A DNA stretch of 64,000 nucleotides from Cedecea lapagei (GCF_900635955.1 NZ_LR134201.1:3534001-3598000), one strand, 5' to 3'; numbered from the stretch's first letter, positions 26,763-35,899 are shown. Numbers and translations are program-made. Notes: generated by a model not told the origin, from the letters alone.

Positions 26763-27659
26763 TTACGTTTCGTTGTGATTATTTTTCAGGGCCAGACGAA
26801 CCCAGGCCTTCACGGCCCCCTGAGTTTCATCGCGGCGACTTAACAATAGCAATTCAGCCGTCAGTCGCCGATCGGAAATTGGCTGATAAACCAGGTGCGG
26901 GATAGCCATGTGGGTAAAAGAATGCGGCAGCAGCGCAATGCCAAAACCAGAGGCCACCATTGCCAGCGCGCCAAGCGTGCTGGATGCGCGGTATAGCGGC
27001 GCGGGGGCTTCACTGCCCCACCGCTCCCGAACCAGCTCCAGCGCCTGGTCGCCCTCGCCGGCGGCGAACTGAATATGAGGAACCTGCGCCAGCATCTCAA
27101 GCGTGATCCGCTTTTCGGCCGCCAGCGGGCTGCCTTCTGCCACCGCGACCATCATCGGCCATTCCGCAATTTTTACCGCCTCAATATCTTCGGCAAGCTC
27201 GCCCATCAGCGGCGTGTAAGCCACGTCGACAGTCCGCTGCCTGAGCGCCTCACCGAGCGCGAGGGGTGACATTTCCTGAAGCTGAAGCTCAACCTCCGGC
27301 AGAAGCCGGCGGAAAGCGCGAACGTCGTTCATCAAGCAGCCGGAAACCACGGCGTTACCGGCAAAGCCAATTCTTACCAGGCCGGTTTCGCCCCGCAGCG
27401 CTCTCTGAACTATTTTTTTACCGTGCTCGGCCTGTTCAAGCGTGCGTCTCGCCTCCGGCAGCAGCAATCTTCCCGCTTCCGTTAGCTCGACCTTACGGCT
27501 GGTGCGCGTAAAGAGCGACCCGCCGACTTCGTCTTCCAGCGCGCGAATCTGCATACTTAGCGCGGGCTGGACAATGTGCAGCCGCGCGGCGGCCTGGCCA
27601 AAATGACCGGTTTCGGCCAGCGTCACGAAGTAGCGAAGGTGTCTTAATTCCATGCTCAT
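26763..27659 (-). CDS. LysR-family transcriptional regulator
   Basis: This 298-residue regulator has the LysR winged helix (1-60, MELRHLRYFVTLAETGHFGQAAARLHIVQPALS) and an effector-binding domain (about 90-295). A second in-frame ATG at 27653 is equally possible. It is divergent from the NTF2-like gene with a 97-bp gap holding an ATGAT-TGA-ATCAT palindrome, so that gene is its likely target. The effector cannot be read from the sequence. Confidence 0.88.
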   Translation of the reverse strand: MSMELRHLRYFVTLAETGHFGQAAARLHIVQPALSMQIRALEDEVGGSLFTRTSRKVELTEAGRLLLPEARRTLEQAEHGKKIVQRALRGETGLVRIGFAGNAVVSGCLMNDVRAFRRLLPEVELQLQEMSPLALGEALRQRTVDVAYTPLMGELAEDIEAVKIAEWPMMVAVAEGSPLAAEKRITLEMLAQVPHIQFAAGEGDQALELVRERWGSEAPAPLYRASSTLGALAMVASGFGIALLPHSFTHMAIPHLVYQPISDRRLTAELLLLSRRDETQGAVKAWVRLALKNNHNET

Positions 27660-27674
27660 TAGCCATCAGTTTTA

Positions 27675-27687
27675 ATGATTGAATCAT
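27675..27687. promoter_or_regulatory. possible LysR operator
   Basis: The 13-bp palindrome ATGAT-TGA-ATCAT sits between the divergent LysR gene and the NTF2-like gene, where LysR-type operators are usually found. Confidence 0.35.
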
Positions 27688-27756
27688 CATATCAATATAT
27701 TTCATTTATCAATAACGCGGAGCAACAATGGCTTCTCACCTTTACAGGAGCCCTAT

Positions 27757-28341
27757 ATGAACAGTGACTATTTGCAGGATCGCCTCGCCATCAACGACTT
27801 AATCAACGGCTGGATGCACCGGGATCTTGCCCAGTGGGACAAGCTATCTGCGCTCTTCCACCCGGAAGGCACTATCGAAGTCACTTGGTTTGAGGGCCTT
27901 GCCAGCGAATTTATCAAAGGCTCAATGCGGATGGGCAAGTCCGACATCAGTACCAAACACCTGATTGGCACGCCGGTTGTCAGCTTCAATAGCACACAAG
28001 ACAAGGCGATCTCTGAAACCAACGCCATGATTATTGGCCAAAACCACAGGTTAGAAATGGGCGCCACCTGCCATAACCGTTTCTATGACATGCTGGAAAA
28101 ACGCCAGGGCGTCTGGCGAATTCTGCGCCGCCAGGTGGTTTATGATTTTGGCTCATTCGACTTCCCGTTTGGCCCGGTGGACATTGATAAAGAGGCGGCA
28201 AAACGCTACCCGGCAGCCTACGCTCCTCTCGCCTATCTGCTGGAAAAATCAGGCTTTCCTGTACAACGCGTGTTTGCAACGCAGGGCTCAGACCTCGAAA
28301 TGGCGATGAAAAAAGAGGCCCAGTCCTGGCTGGTGGGCTGA
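27757..28341 (+). CDS. NTF2-like / SnoaL-type protein
   Basis: This 194-residue protein resembles the SnoaL-like alpha+beta barrel family, which includes small enzymes and ligand-binding proteins. Typical features are the N-terminal helix motif LQDRLAINDLINGWMHRDLAQWDKLSALFHPEGTI in part and NRFYDMLEKRQGVWRILRRQVVYD in the second half. The start at 27757 follows CAGGAG; the upstream in-frame ATG at 27679 has no site. There is no signal peptide. Divergence from a LysR gene suggests a regulated catabolic or detoxifying role, but the substrate is unknown. Confidence 0.7.
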   Translation: MNSDYLQDRLAINDLINGWMHRDLAQWDKLSALFHPEGTIEVTWFEGLASEFIKGSMRMGKSDISTKHLIGTPVVSFNSTQDKAISETNAMIIGQNHRLEMGATCHNRFYDMLEKRQGVWRILRRQVVYDFGSFDFPFGPVDIDKEAAKRYPAAYAPLAYLLEKSGFPVQRVFATQGSDLEMAMKKEAQSWLVG

Positions 28342-28381
28342 CAAAACGTGCTCTCATCCTGACATAACGTTGACAATTAGA

Positions 28382-28421
28382 TGCCTGGTCAGTAATTTCT
28401 TTTGTAACTACTGACCAGGCA
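28382..28421. promoter_or_regulatory. 13-bp inverted repeat, likely MarR operator
   Basis: TGCCTGGTCAGTA (28382-28394) and TACTGACCAGGCA (28409-28421) are perfect reverse complements separated by 14 bp, ending 6 bp before the marR-type start codon. The position and symmetry fit an autoregulatory operator. It could also fold as a hairpin in the 5' leader. Confidence 0.7.
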
Positions 28422-28427
28422 AATATC

Positions 28428-28883
28428 ATGAGCAACTCTACGGATATCTCCCCCTTTCCCCTGCACCTTGGCCTGCTGATTCACCTGTCTAACCAGTTCA
28501 AAGACCAGCTTATCGGCCAGTATTTTGCACCGATAGGGATCACCGGCCCGCAATTTAAGGTTCTGATCAGTATCTATAAGGGCTTTAACAGCCCGGTTGA
28601 AGTCAGCAAAAATCTGGTCATGGATACCGGCGCCATGAGCCGTATGCTTGAGCGAATGGTGAAGCGAGATCTGATCGTGCGACATGTGAATCCCGAAGAT
28701 AAACGCCAGGTGATCCTGGCGCTGACCGAAAAAGGGCAGCAGATATGCGAAAGTTTCCAGAACGAAGCGCTGGATTCGATCATCGGCATGCTCACCGAGC
28801 GCCTGACGCCTGAAGAATCACAGCAGCTTAACGACCTGCTGCTCAAAATGCTGCCGGATGAGATCACCGAGCGCCACCTTTAA
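28428..28883 (+). CDS. MarR-family transcriptional regulator
   Basis: This 151-residue repressor-type protein has the MarR winged helix around residues 35-105, with recognition segment MDTGAMSRMLERMVKRDLIVRHV and wing NPEDKRQVILALTEKG. It is the first gene of a run with an EmrA-like (25-bp gap) and an EmrB-like gene, the same layout as emrRAB. It most likely represses this operon through the adjacent inverted repeat and is relieved by an efflux substrate. Confidence 0.88.
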   Translation: MSNSTDISPFPLHLGLLIHLSNQFKDQLIGQYFAPIGITGPQFKVLISIYKGFNSPVEVSKNLVMDTGAMSRMLERMVKRDLIVRHVNPEDKRQVILALTEKGQQICESFQNEALDSIIGMLTERLTPEESQQLNDLLLKMLPDEITERHL

Positions 28884-28908
28884 GCTTTCTGATTAAGGCC
28901 ATATATAA

Positions 28909-30087
28909 ATGCAAACCTCTACTGAGCAGGTTGAGCGCATGCCGAGCAAGCGCAAGCGTAACTTTGCTATTTTTCTTATCATCCTGCTTCTGATTGGCGC
29001 GGGCTGCGTGGCGTGGTACATGCTCTACGCGCGCTATTACGAAACAACCGACGACGCCTACGTCAACGGCAACCAGGTCACGTTGACGCCGCAAATTGGC
29101 GGTACGGTGACTCAGGTCAGCGTCGACGAGGGGGACTACGTGGAAACGGGGCAGCCGCTGGTGCAGCTTGACCCAAGCGACACCGAAATCGCTCTCCAGC
29201 AGGCGGAGGCCAACCTGGCGAATACCGTGCGTCAGGTACGTGGACTTTACAGTACCGCGGATAACTACCGGGCTCAGGTTGCCGCTAAGCAGGTAGCGCT
29301 GCAGACCGCGCAAAGCGACTACGCCCGCCGCCAGAAAATTTTTGCGACCGGCGCCATTGCCGCTGAAGACCTGTCCCACTACCGCGATGCGGTCACCAGC
29401 GCGCAAAGCGATCTTGCCGCCGCCCAGCAGGCATTGCGCACTAACCTCGCGATGGTGGATGACACGGTTATCGACAGCCACCCGGAAATTAAAAGTGCCG
29501 TGGCCACGCTGCGCCAGCGCTTCCTCGACAACGCCCGCAGCACTATCGTCGCGCCGGTTAGCGGTTTCGTGGCTAAACGCGCCGTTCAGTTGGGGATGCG
29601 CGTCGATTCCGGCACCACCCTGCTGGCAATAGTGCCGCTGGACCAGGTGTGGGTTGACGCCAACTTCAAAGAGAGCCAGATGCAGGATATGCGTCTCGGG
29701 CAGAAGGTTACGCTGACCGCCGATCTCTACGGCGACGACGTGAAGTACCAGGGCACCATTGAAAGCCTCGGCATCGGCACAGGCAGCGCCTTCTCGCTGT
29801 TACCGGCCCAGAACGCCAGCGGCAACTGGATCAAAATCGTTCAGCGCCTGCCGGTCCGTATTAAGCTGGATCCGCATGACATGCAGAAACACCCGCTTCG
29901 CGTAGGGCTGTCGATGTTCGCTCGCGTGGATATCCGCAATGCTGACGGCCACCTGCTGCCGCAAAAAACCGTCGCCGCACCACGCTTCAGCACCGACGTT
30001 TATCAGAACGCGCTGGACAACGCCGACAAACTGGTCAAGAAAATCCTTCATGACAACAGCCAGCCGGTAGCGTCAGCCAACCGCTAA
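28909..30087 (+). CDS. EmrA-type periplasmic adaptor (HlyD family)
   Basis: This membrane-fusion subunit links an inner-membrane MFS pump to an outer-membrane channel. The 392-residue product has one N-terminal transmembrane segment (about 19-40), the TTDDAYVNGNQVTLTPQI motif typical of EmrA, two lipoyl halves (about 50-90 and 210-240) around a coiled coil, and a beta-barrel domain. It is 10 bp upstream of the EmrB-like gene. No outer-membrane channel gene is nearby, so TolC is the likely partner. Confidence 0.9.
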   Translation: MQTSTEQVERMPSKRKRNFAIFLIILLLIGAGCVAWYMLYARYYETTDDAYVNGNQVTLTPQIGGTVTQVSVDEGDYVETGQPLVQLDPSDTEIALQQAEANLANTVRQVRGLYSTADNYRAQVAAKQVALQTAQSDYARRQKIFATGAIAAEDLSHYRDAVTSAQSDLAAAQQALRTNLAMVDDTVIDSHPEIKSAVATLRQRFLDNARSTIVAPVSGFVAKRAVQLGMRVDSGTTLLAIVPLDQVWVDANFKESQMQDMRLGQKVTLTADLYGDDVKYQGTIESLGIGTGSAFSLLPAQNASGNWIKIVQRLPVRIKLDPHDMQKHPLRVGLSMFARVDIRNADGHLLPQKTVAAPRFSTDVYQNALDNADKLVKKILHDNSQPVASANR

Positions 30088-30097
30088 GAGAGTCGTT

Positions 30098-31633
30098 ATG
30101 CAAGATAAGGCGGCGTTTACGCCCCCCAGCCTGCTGCTGGCGACGATTGCGCTGTCGCTGGCCACCTTTATGCAGGTGCTGGACTCCACCATCGCTAACG
30201 TGGCGCTGCCGACGATAGCCGGTAACCTCGGCGTCAGCGCTGACCAGGGCACCTGGGTTATCACCTCGTTTGCGGTGTGTAACGCCATTGCCCTGCCGCT
30301 GACCGGCTGGTTTACCCGCCGCTTCGGACAGCTCAAGCTGTTCGTGGGTTCCGTGGCGCTGTTCACCCTCACCTCGTTCCTCTGCGGCTTTGCCCACAGC
30401 ATGACCGAGCTGATTATCTTCCGCGCGCTGCAGGGCTTTTTCGCCGGACCGATGTTTCCGATGTGCCAGACGCTGTTGCTGATTATCTTCCCCTCCAGCA
30501 AACGAAGTATGGCGCTGGCGCTGCTGTCGATGGTGACGGTTGTCGCGCCGATTGTTGGCCCCATTACCGGCGGCTGGATCACCGATAACTATTCCTGGCC
30601 GTGGATCTTCTACATCAACGTGCCGATCGGGATCTTTGCCGCCATCGTGGTGTGGACGCAGCTGCGCGAGCGCGAAGAGACCACCACCATCGCCCCTATC
30701 GACTACATCGGTATTGCGCTGCTGGTGCTCGGCGTCGGGCTGCTTCAGGTTGTGCTGGATAAAGGGAACGATCTTGACTGGTTCGCCTCGCCGGAAATCA
30801 TCACCATGTCGGTTATCTCCGCGGTTGCGCTGGTGTCGTTTGTCATCTGGGAACTGGGAGAGCGCCACCCGATCGTCAATCTGCGGCTGTTCGCCGACCG
30901 CAACTTTGCCATCGGCACATTGTCCCTGACGCTAGGCTATGCGGCGTTCTTCGCCATCAACATTATTCTGCCGCAGTGGCTGCAAACCCAGATGGGCTAT
31001 ACCGCTATCTGGGCCGGGCTTGCCGCGGCGCCGATGGGCGTGCTGCCGCTATTGCTTACGCCGATTGTCGGGCGCTACGCCAGCCAGGTTGATATGCGCC
31101 TGCTGGCCACGCTGTCGTTCCTGACCATGGGCGCATCGTGCCTGCTGCGCGCGCAGTTTAATACCAGCGTGGATTTTCGCACCATCGCCGAGGTGCAGCT
31201 GTTCATGGGGATTGGCGTGGCATTCTTCTTCATGCCGATAACCACTATTGTGCTGTCGAACCTGCACGGCGTTGAGGTCGCAGAGGGCTCTGGCCTGGCA
31301 ACCTTCTTCCGCGTGCTCGGCGGCTCCTTTGCTTCTTCCCTGACCACCTGGATTTGGTCACGCCGCGAGGTTTACCATCACGCGAACCTCACGGAGAGCG
31401 TGTCGGCCTATAACCCTTCGGCGGTGGATTATCTGCATAAGATGGGCGGCGCCACGCAGCAGCATCTCGCCGTGGTGGATAAAACCATTGAGCAACAGGC
31501 CTATATGATGTCGACCATCGACTACTTCTGGCTGCTGGGCTGGGGCTTTATGGCGCTGATTCTGGTGATTTGGTTTGCCCGTCCGCCGTTTGTGCGGGCT
31601 GGCGCACCGGGTGCCCCTTCCGCAGGGCACTGA
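30098..31633 (+). CDS. EmrB-type MFS multidrug exporter (DHA2 family)
   Basis: This is a proton-driven drug exporter with about 14 transmembrane segments. The 511-residue product has the DHA2 motifs LDSTIANVALPTIAG in helix 1, GWFTRRFGQLKLF in the first loop and the helix-5 stretch VAPIVGPITGGWI. It forms a tripartite pump with the upstream adaptor. It closely resembles EmrB but lies between yaiW and sbmA, so it is probably an additional copy, not the emrRAB locus itself. Confidence 0.9.
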   Translation: MQDKAAFTPPSLLLATIALSLATFMQVLDSTIANVALPTIAGNLGVSADQGTWVITSFAVCNAIALPLTGWFTRRFGQLKLFVGSVALFTLTSFLCGFAHSMTELIIFRALQGFFAGPMFPMCQTLLLIIFPSSKRSMALALLSMVTVVAPIVGPITGGWITDNYSWPWIFYINVPIGIFAAIVVWTQLREREETTTIAPIDYIGIALLVLGVGLLQVVLDKGNDLDWFASPEIITMSVISAVALVSFVIWELGERHPIVNLRLFADRNFAIGTLSLTLGYAAFFAINIILPQWLQTQMGYTAIWAGLAAAPMGVLPLLLTPIVGRYASQVDMRLLATLSFLTMGASCLLRAQFNTSVDFRTIAEVQLFMGIGVAFFFMPITTIVLSNLHGVEVAEGSGLATFFRVLGGSFASSLTTWIWSRREVYHHANLTESVSAYNPSAVDYLHKMGGATQQHLAVVDKTIEQQAYMMSTIDYFWLLGWGFMALILVIWFARPPFVRAGAPGAPSAGH

Positions 31634-31638
31634 TCAAA

Positions 31639-31674
31639 AAAAGGGATGACAGCTTGTCATCCCTTTTCTTTTTG
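31639..31674. terminator. bidirectional terminator between emrB-type gene and sbmA
   Basis: Arms AAAAGGGATGACA and TGTCATCCCTTTT enclose the loop GCT. T-runs follow on both strands, so it serves both convergent genes. Confidence 0.88.
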
Positions 31675-31676
31675 CC

Positions 31677-32894
31677 TCAGACGGCCTCTTCGGTACCCGG
31701 CACCGGTACATCCTGCAGCGTTCGTTCAAAGCTGCGCAGACGTTTGTAGATAGACATCAGCTCGACCAGCGTGGTCCAGGAGCTGATCAGGTACTGGAAC
31801 GAGCCGCGCACCTGGCCAAAGGCGTTGGTTATCTGCTGCATCAGCCCCAGAGTAATCGCGCCTGCGGCAATCGAAGGGAACAGCAGGAACAGGCCAAACA
31901 CGTTGTCTATCTGCAGGTAAAGAATGCGCACGATATTAAAATAGGTGTAATGGAAATAGAGGCGGAAGTAGTTATGTCGAACGTCGCCAAATAGCGCTTT
32001 CACCGTCGGCGGCGTCGCCCGGCTCCCGTCGTCTTCCCCGTAAACCAGCTCTTTACGGTAAGCAGCCTCAACTTTCTGGTTATTAAACTGCAGCCCCGGC
32101 AGTTTTATCCCCACCGCAGCCAGCAGGCCGGTTCCCATCAGCGACCAGATAATCGCCGCAATCACCAGCCCGTAAGGCACCGCGCCAACAATCGGCAACT
32201 CCTTAACGTGCGGAGACAACGCCACCAGAATCGGCAGGAAGGCAATCAGCGTCATGACCGACTGCAGCAGGCTCACGCCCATATCCTCAAGCGTTGAGGC
32301 AAAGCGCATGGTGTCTTCCTGCACACGCTGGGCCGCCCCTTCGATATGGCGCAGCTTCTGCCAGTTTTCCATATAGTAGTCGTTCATCGCGGTACGCCAG
32401 CGGAACACGTAGTGGCTGATAAAGAAGCTATTCAGCACACCGACGGTAACATAAATCAGCGCAATACCGAGAAAGACGCCGGTTTCGCTATAGAATCGCT
32501 GCAGCGGGACTTTGTTCGGGGAAGCTAACGCGGTCTGGATAAGGTCAAAGAACGGCGCATACCACGCGTTAATCGCCACGCCCAGTTCGACCATAAACCA
32601 GGTCACAAAAACAATCAGCGAGGAGCCAAGAATCGACCAGCGCTGCCACGGATGTGGGCTCACCAACGCCCATACCCCGGCAAACAGGCCAACGCAGACA
32701 GCGTAAAAAGCATAGAAAACAAAGGCTTTTAGCGTCCAGAAACGGGCTGCGCTAATGGGTATTTGCTGGCTGGCGCCCGCGAGGTTTTCTAACCACAGGC
32801 CGCCGCCGGCCTGCCAGAATAACACTGCGAGCAGTCCCCATATTGCCGCCGAAATAAAAAACAGCTTCGGTGACGGGAAGAAAGATTTAAACAT
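31677..32894 (-). CDS. sbmA: peptide antibiotic transporter SbmA
   Basis: SbmA is a homodimeric inner-membrane, proton-driven importer of microcin B17, microcin J25, bleomycin and proline-rich peptides. It belongs to the SbmA/BacA family and lacks a nucleotide-binding domain. The 405-residue product matches E. coli SbmA (406) throughout, with conserved HYVFRWRTAMNDYYMENWQ and EGAAQRVQEDTMRF blocks. In E. coli yaiW follows directly; here an accessory block intervenes. Confidence 0.96.
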   Translation of the reverse strand: MFKSFFPSPKLFFISAAIWGLLAVLFWQAGGGLWLENLAGASQQIPISAARFWTLKAFVFYAFYAVCVGLFAGVWALVSPHPWQRWSILGSSLIVFVTWFMVELGVAINAWYAPFFDLIQTALASPNKVPLQRFYSETGVFLGIALIYVTVGVLNSFFISHYVFRWRTAMNDYYMENWQKLRHIEGAAQRVQEDTMRFASTLEDMGVSLLQSVMTLIAFLPILVALSPHVKELPIVGAVPYGLVIAAIIWSLMGTGLLAAVGIKLPGLQFNNQKVEAAYRKELVYGEDDGSRATPPTVKALFGDVRHNYFRLYFHYTYFNIVRILYLQIDNVFGLFLLFPSIAAGAITLGLMQQITNAFGQVRGSFQYLISSWTTLVELMSIYKRLRSFERTLQDVPVPGTEEAV

Positions 32895-33004
32895 TACAGC
32901 ACTCCTGATACGACTTTTTGTTGTTATATCTGCTGGTTATAGCGAACGTTCTACGATAATGCTTGCTGAATGTTGTATCAAAGAGTGAGAGCGGCTTACA
33001 TCAT

Positions 33005-33311
33005 TTAGCTCCAGCCTTCCAGAATAGCCGCCGTGGTTTTCACTGCCAGGGTATTGCCCGGAATCGACAGGTTAGCCCATACCTCATTATGGTGCTGAAT
33101 CAACGCCTCGGCGCTCACCGCTGCGCGGTCTGCCGTGGTATGAGCATCGCTGGCCGTTTTGACCACATACAGCGCCCCTTTGGGGCAATGCAGTTCGGGA
33201 ATAATGTCAAAGGCTTCGCTGCCTGGCGGCGGTTTGCTCACGTGCATGACGGGGAAACGCTAAGACGCCGTTTTGCATATCGATAACCATCACAACGCGT
33301 GGTGCAGGCAT
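33005..33311 (-). pseudogene. remnant of a cysteine hydrolase (isochorismatase family)
   Basis: An ATG at 33311 encodes MPAPRVVMVIDMQNGVLAFP, the family's N-terminal strand with the catalytic Asp, but that frame soon reaches a stop. A second frame (ORF 33247-33005) continues with pieces of the middle (PPGSEAFDIIPELHCPKGALYVVKT) and of the C-terminus (ASDAHTTADRA..HHNEVWANL). The middle of a gene normally about 180-210 residues long, including the nucleophilic Cys, is missing. This looks like at least two deletions in an old gene. Confidence 0.75.
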
Positions 33312-33362
33312 GCTGACTCTCCTCAGATAAGAAGAAAAAAGCGTAGCATACCTGCCAGAGGA

Positions 33363-34290
33363 TTAAATCGTGTAGAGCCCGGCATGGCCAAAAGGCCGGG
33401 TTTTAAAGCGGCGATGCAGCCACAGATACTGCTCCGGTGCGCGCATGATCTCGTGCTCAATCTTGCGGTTCATATAGGCCGCGGCGGCCTGCTCATCTTC
33501 GCCCGGGTAGTCACAAAACTCAGGCTCAATCACCAGCTGGTAGCCCGTTCCCCCGGTTTTGCGGATCAGGACGGTCGTCAGGATGGCGGGTTTTTGCCAG
33601 GCGAGCAATGGTAAATGTCCCGTTGGTTGTCGCCGCCTCCTGAACGGCAAAGAAGGGCGCAAAAGAGCTGCCTTTCGGGCCGTAATCCTGGTCCGGGGCG
33701 AACCACACGGCCTCACCGGATTTCAGCGCCTTCACCATCCCTTTCAGGTTGCGCCTGTCGAGCATCGCTTTATTGGAACGCGAACGCCCACGGGTCTGCA
33801 CGTACTCCATCACCTTGTTGTTATGAGGACGGTACATCGCCATCATCGGGCGACACAATCCCATCACGCGTCCCCCCAGCTCAAGCGACATAAAGTGCAC
33901 GCCGATGACCATCACACCTTTGCCTTTTTCGCAGGCGGTGTTGATGTGCTCGAGGCCGCGGACCTCAAACCACTTGCGAACCCGCGCATCTGACCAGAAC
34001 CAGGCCATGCCGGTCTCGATGAGCCCCATCCCGAGCGAACCAAAATTTTTGCGGACGATGAGATCAATCTGCGCGTCGCTGTAGTGCGGGAAGCAAAGGC
34101 GGAGATTCTGGCGAGCAATGGTGACCCGACGCTTGAGGAAACGCATGGAAAAACGACCAATAAGATCGCCCATCCTCATCAATACCGGGTAAGGGAGCTG
34201 GACCCACAGCCAGAGTATCCCCAGTCCGAACCAGGTAAACCAATAGCGAGGGTGCAAAAGACATTTAAAAAACAGTGGTTTATTAGACAT
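33363..34290 (-). pseudogene. lpxP: frameshifted lipid A palmitoleoyl/lauroyl acyltransferase (LpxP-like)
   Basis: The intact enzyme adds a secondary acyl chain to Kdo2-lipid IVA at the inner membrane. Residues 1-231 (from ATG 34290) align closely with E. coli LpxP, with one N-terminal transmembrane anchor, HFMSLE (the HX4E catalytic motif) and MYRPHNNKVMEY. After NGTFTIARLA the frame is lost; the rest (KPAILTTVLIRK..EIMRAPEQYLWLHRRFKTRP) continues in another frame up to 33363. The break is at a run of five A on the coding strand (33591-33595), where four would restore one 308-residue protein (E. coli LpxP 306). It could be inactivation, phase variation or a sequencing error. Confidence 0.8.
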
Positions 34291-34701
34291 ATCAACTTCT
34301 TTATGCGAGAGGGTTGTGTATCGCATAAAGAACTCAGTCAGTCGCGGTACGCCTTGGGTCATTACTAAGATTCCGGGAGGGAGAAATAGTTGCAGACAAG
34401 CAATAAATATCCGGCAGGATAATACGCACTTTTTGTCAAAACAGCGCAGAAAAATTGTCTGTTCTGAACGCCTTTCAGAGCATTTATTGCACCCTTCGGG
34501 TTATACACGTGGCGCTGATTAATAAATAGCCGAAAAGTGTGTCATTACGCGTCAGCTGACAAACTTTTATTCAACCCGCGGGGGATGTAATGCACGTTTA
34601 CGCTTTTCCGGCGACAAATGCTGAATTGACGCTTTGCATAAGGGCGCAGAGTAGTATAAATACCTGCAATACCGCTTTGTTTTTCTAACTGGATTTTTGC
34701 G
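34291..34701. other. intergenic region between lpxP remnant and ampH
   Basis: No gene is seen in these 411 bp. TTTGCA (34633-34638) and TATAAA (34655-34660) are spaced 16 bp apart and make a plausible ampH promoter. The rest shows no clear signal. Confidence 0.4.
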
Positions 34702-35859
34702 TTGAAAACTCGTCTTCCTCGTCTTCTTATGCTGGCCGCAGCCCTGCTTCCGGCGCTCAGTTTTGCGCAACCGTCACCGTCGCCGGAATTTGCCGCCGAC
34801 GTTGTTGACCGCTACGCAAACCATATTTACTACGGCAGCGGTGCGACCGGAATGGCCATCGTCGTGATCGATGGAAACCAGCGGGTGTTTCGCAGCTTCG
34901 GTGAGACCAGACCGGGCAACAACGTTCGCCCGCAGCTGGATTCGGTGATTCGTATCGCCTCGCTGACCAAGCTGATGACCAGCGAAATGCTGGTCAAAAT
35001 GCTCGACCAGGGGAAAGTCCAGCTTAACGATCCCCTCAGCAAATATGCGCCGCCGGGTGCCCGGGTGCCGACCTTTAACGGCCAGCCGATCACGCTGATT
35101 AACCTGGCAACCCACACCAGCTCCCTGCCGCGCGAACAGCCCGGCGGCGCTGCACACCGCACGGTCTTCACCTGGCCTACGCGGGATCAGCGCTGGAACT
35201 GGCTCTCGCAGGCCACGCTTAAGGCCGCGCCGGGCACCGTCGCCGCCTATTCAAACCTGGCCTTTGACCTGCTGGCCGATGCGCTGTCTCGTGCAACCGG
35301 CAGGCCCTATGCAGATTTATTCGATGAGCAAATTGCCCGCCCGCTGGGCATGAAAGATACGACCTTTACCCCCTCGCCAGACCAGTGCAAACGCCTGATG
35401 ATCGCCGAAAAAGGGGCCAGCCCGTGCGATAACACGCTGGCTGCCGTCGGCAGCGGTGGCGTCTACTCCACGCCGGGCGATATGATGCGCTGGATGCAGC
35501 AGTTCCTCTCTTCCGACTTCCATCGTCGCGGCGACCAGGCCGACAGAATGCAAACCCTGATTTATCAGCGTAGCCAGCTGCATAAAGTGATTGGCATGGA
35601 CGTGCCGGGAAAAGCTGATGCCCTGGGCATGGGCTGGGTCTGGATGTCGCCGAAAGAGGGTCGTCCGGGCATTATTCAGAAAACGGGCGGCGGCGGCGGT
35701 TTCATCACCTATATGGCGATGGTGCCGCAGAAGAACGTAGGTGTATTTGTCGTGGTCACCCGCTCGCCGCTCACCCGCTTTGTCAACATGAGCGACGGCG
35801 TAAACGATTTGGTCACCGAGCTAAGCGGCAGTGCGGTAGAGGTAACGCCGGCGTCCTGA
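34702..35859 (+). CDS. ampH: penicillin-binding protein AmpH (DD-carboxypeptidase/endopeptidase)
   Basis: AmpH is a class C beta-lactamase-fold enzyme that trims and recycles peptidoglycan in the periplasm. The 385-residue product, the same length as in E. coli, has a signal peptide (about 1-22, ending ALSFA), the nucleophile motif SLTK (S87-K90), YSN (Y183) and KTGGGGG near the C-terminus. The start codon is TTG, with only a weak ribosome site (CTGGAT). It is convergent with the diguanylate cyclase gene. Confidence 0.95.
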   Translation: MKTRLPRLLMLAAALLPALSFAQPSPSPEFAADVVDRYANHIYYGSGATGMAIVVIDGNQRVFRSFGETRPGNNVRPQLDSVIRIASLTKLMTSEMLVKMLDQGKVQLNDPLSKYAPPGARVPTFNGQPITLINLATHTSSLPREQPGGAAHRTVFTWPTRDQRWNWLSQATLKAAPGTVAAYSNLAFDLLADALSRATGRPYADLFDEQIARPLGMKDTTFTPSPDQCKRLMIAEKGASPCDNTLAAVGSGGVYSTPGDMMRWMQQFLSSDFHRRGDQADRMQTLIYQRSQLHKVIGMDVPGKADALGMGWVWMSPKEGRPGIIQKTGGGGGFITYMAMVPQKNVGVFVVVTRSPLTRFVNMSDGVNDLVTELSGSAVEVTPAS

Positions 35860-35866
35860 CGGCTGA

Positions 35867-35899
35867 GCGCGGCGGTTAGCTTACCGCCGCGCCGTTTTT
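35867..35899 (+). terminator. intrinsic terminator of ampH inside the end of the cyclase gene
   Basis: Ten-bp arms GCGCGGCGGT and ACCGCCGCGC with loop TAGCTT are followed by CGTTTTT. The right part overlaps the last codons of the convergent cyclase gene. Confidence 0.75.

Noticed and set aside
32895..33000. Possible sigmaE promoter of sbmA
   Set aside because: GAACGTT resembles the -35 element but no acceptable -10 element was found at the right spacing.
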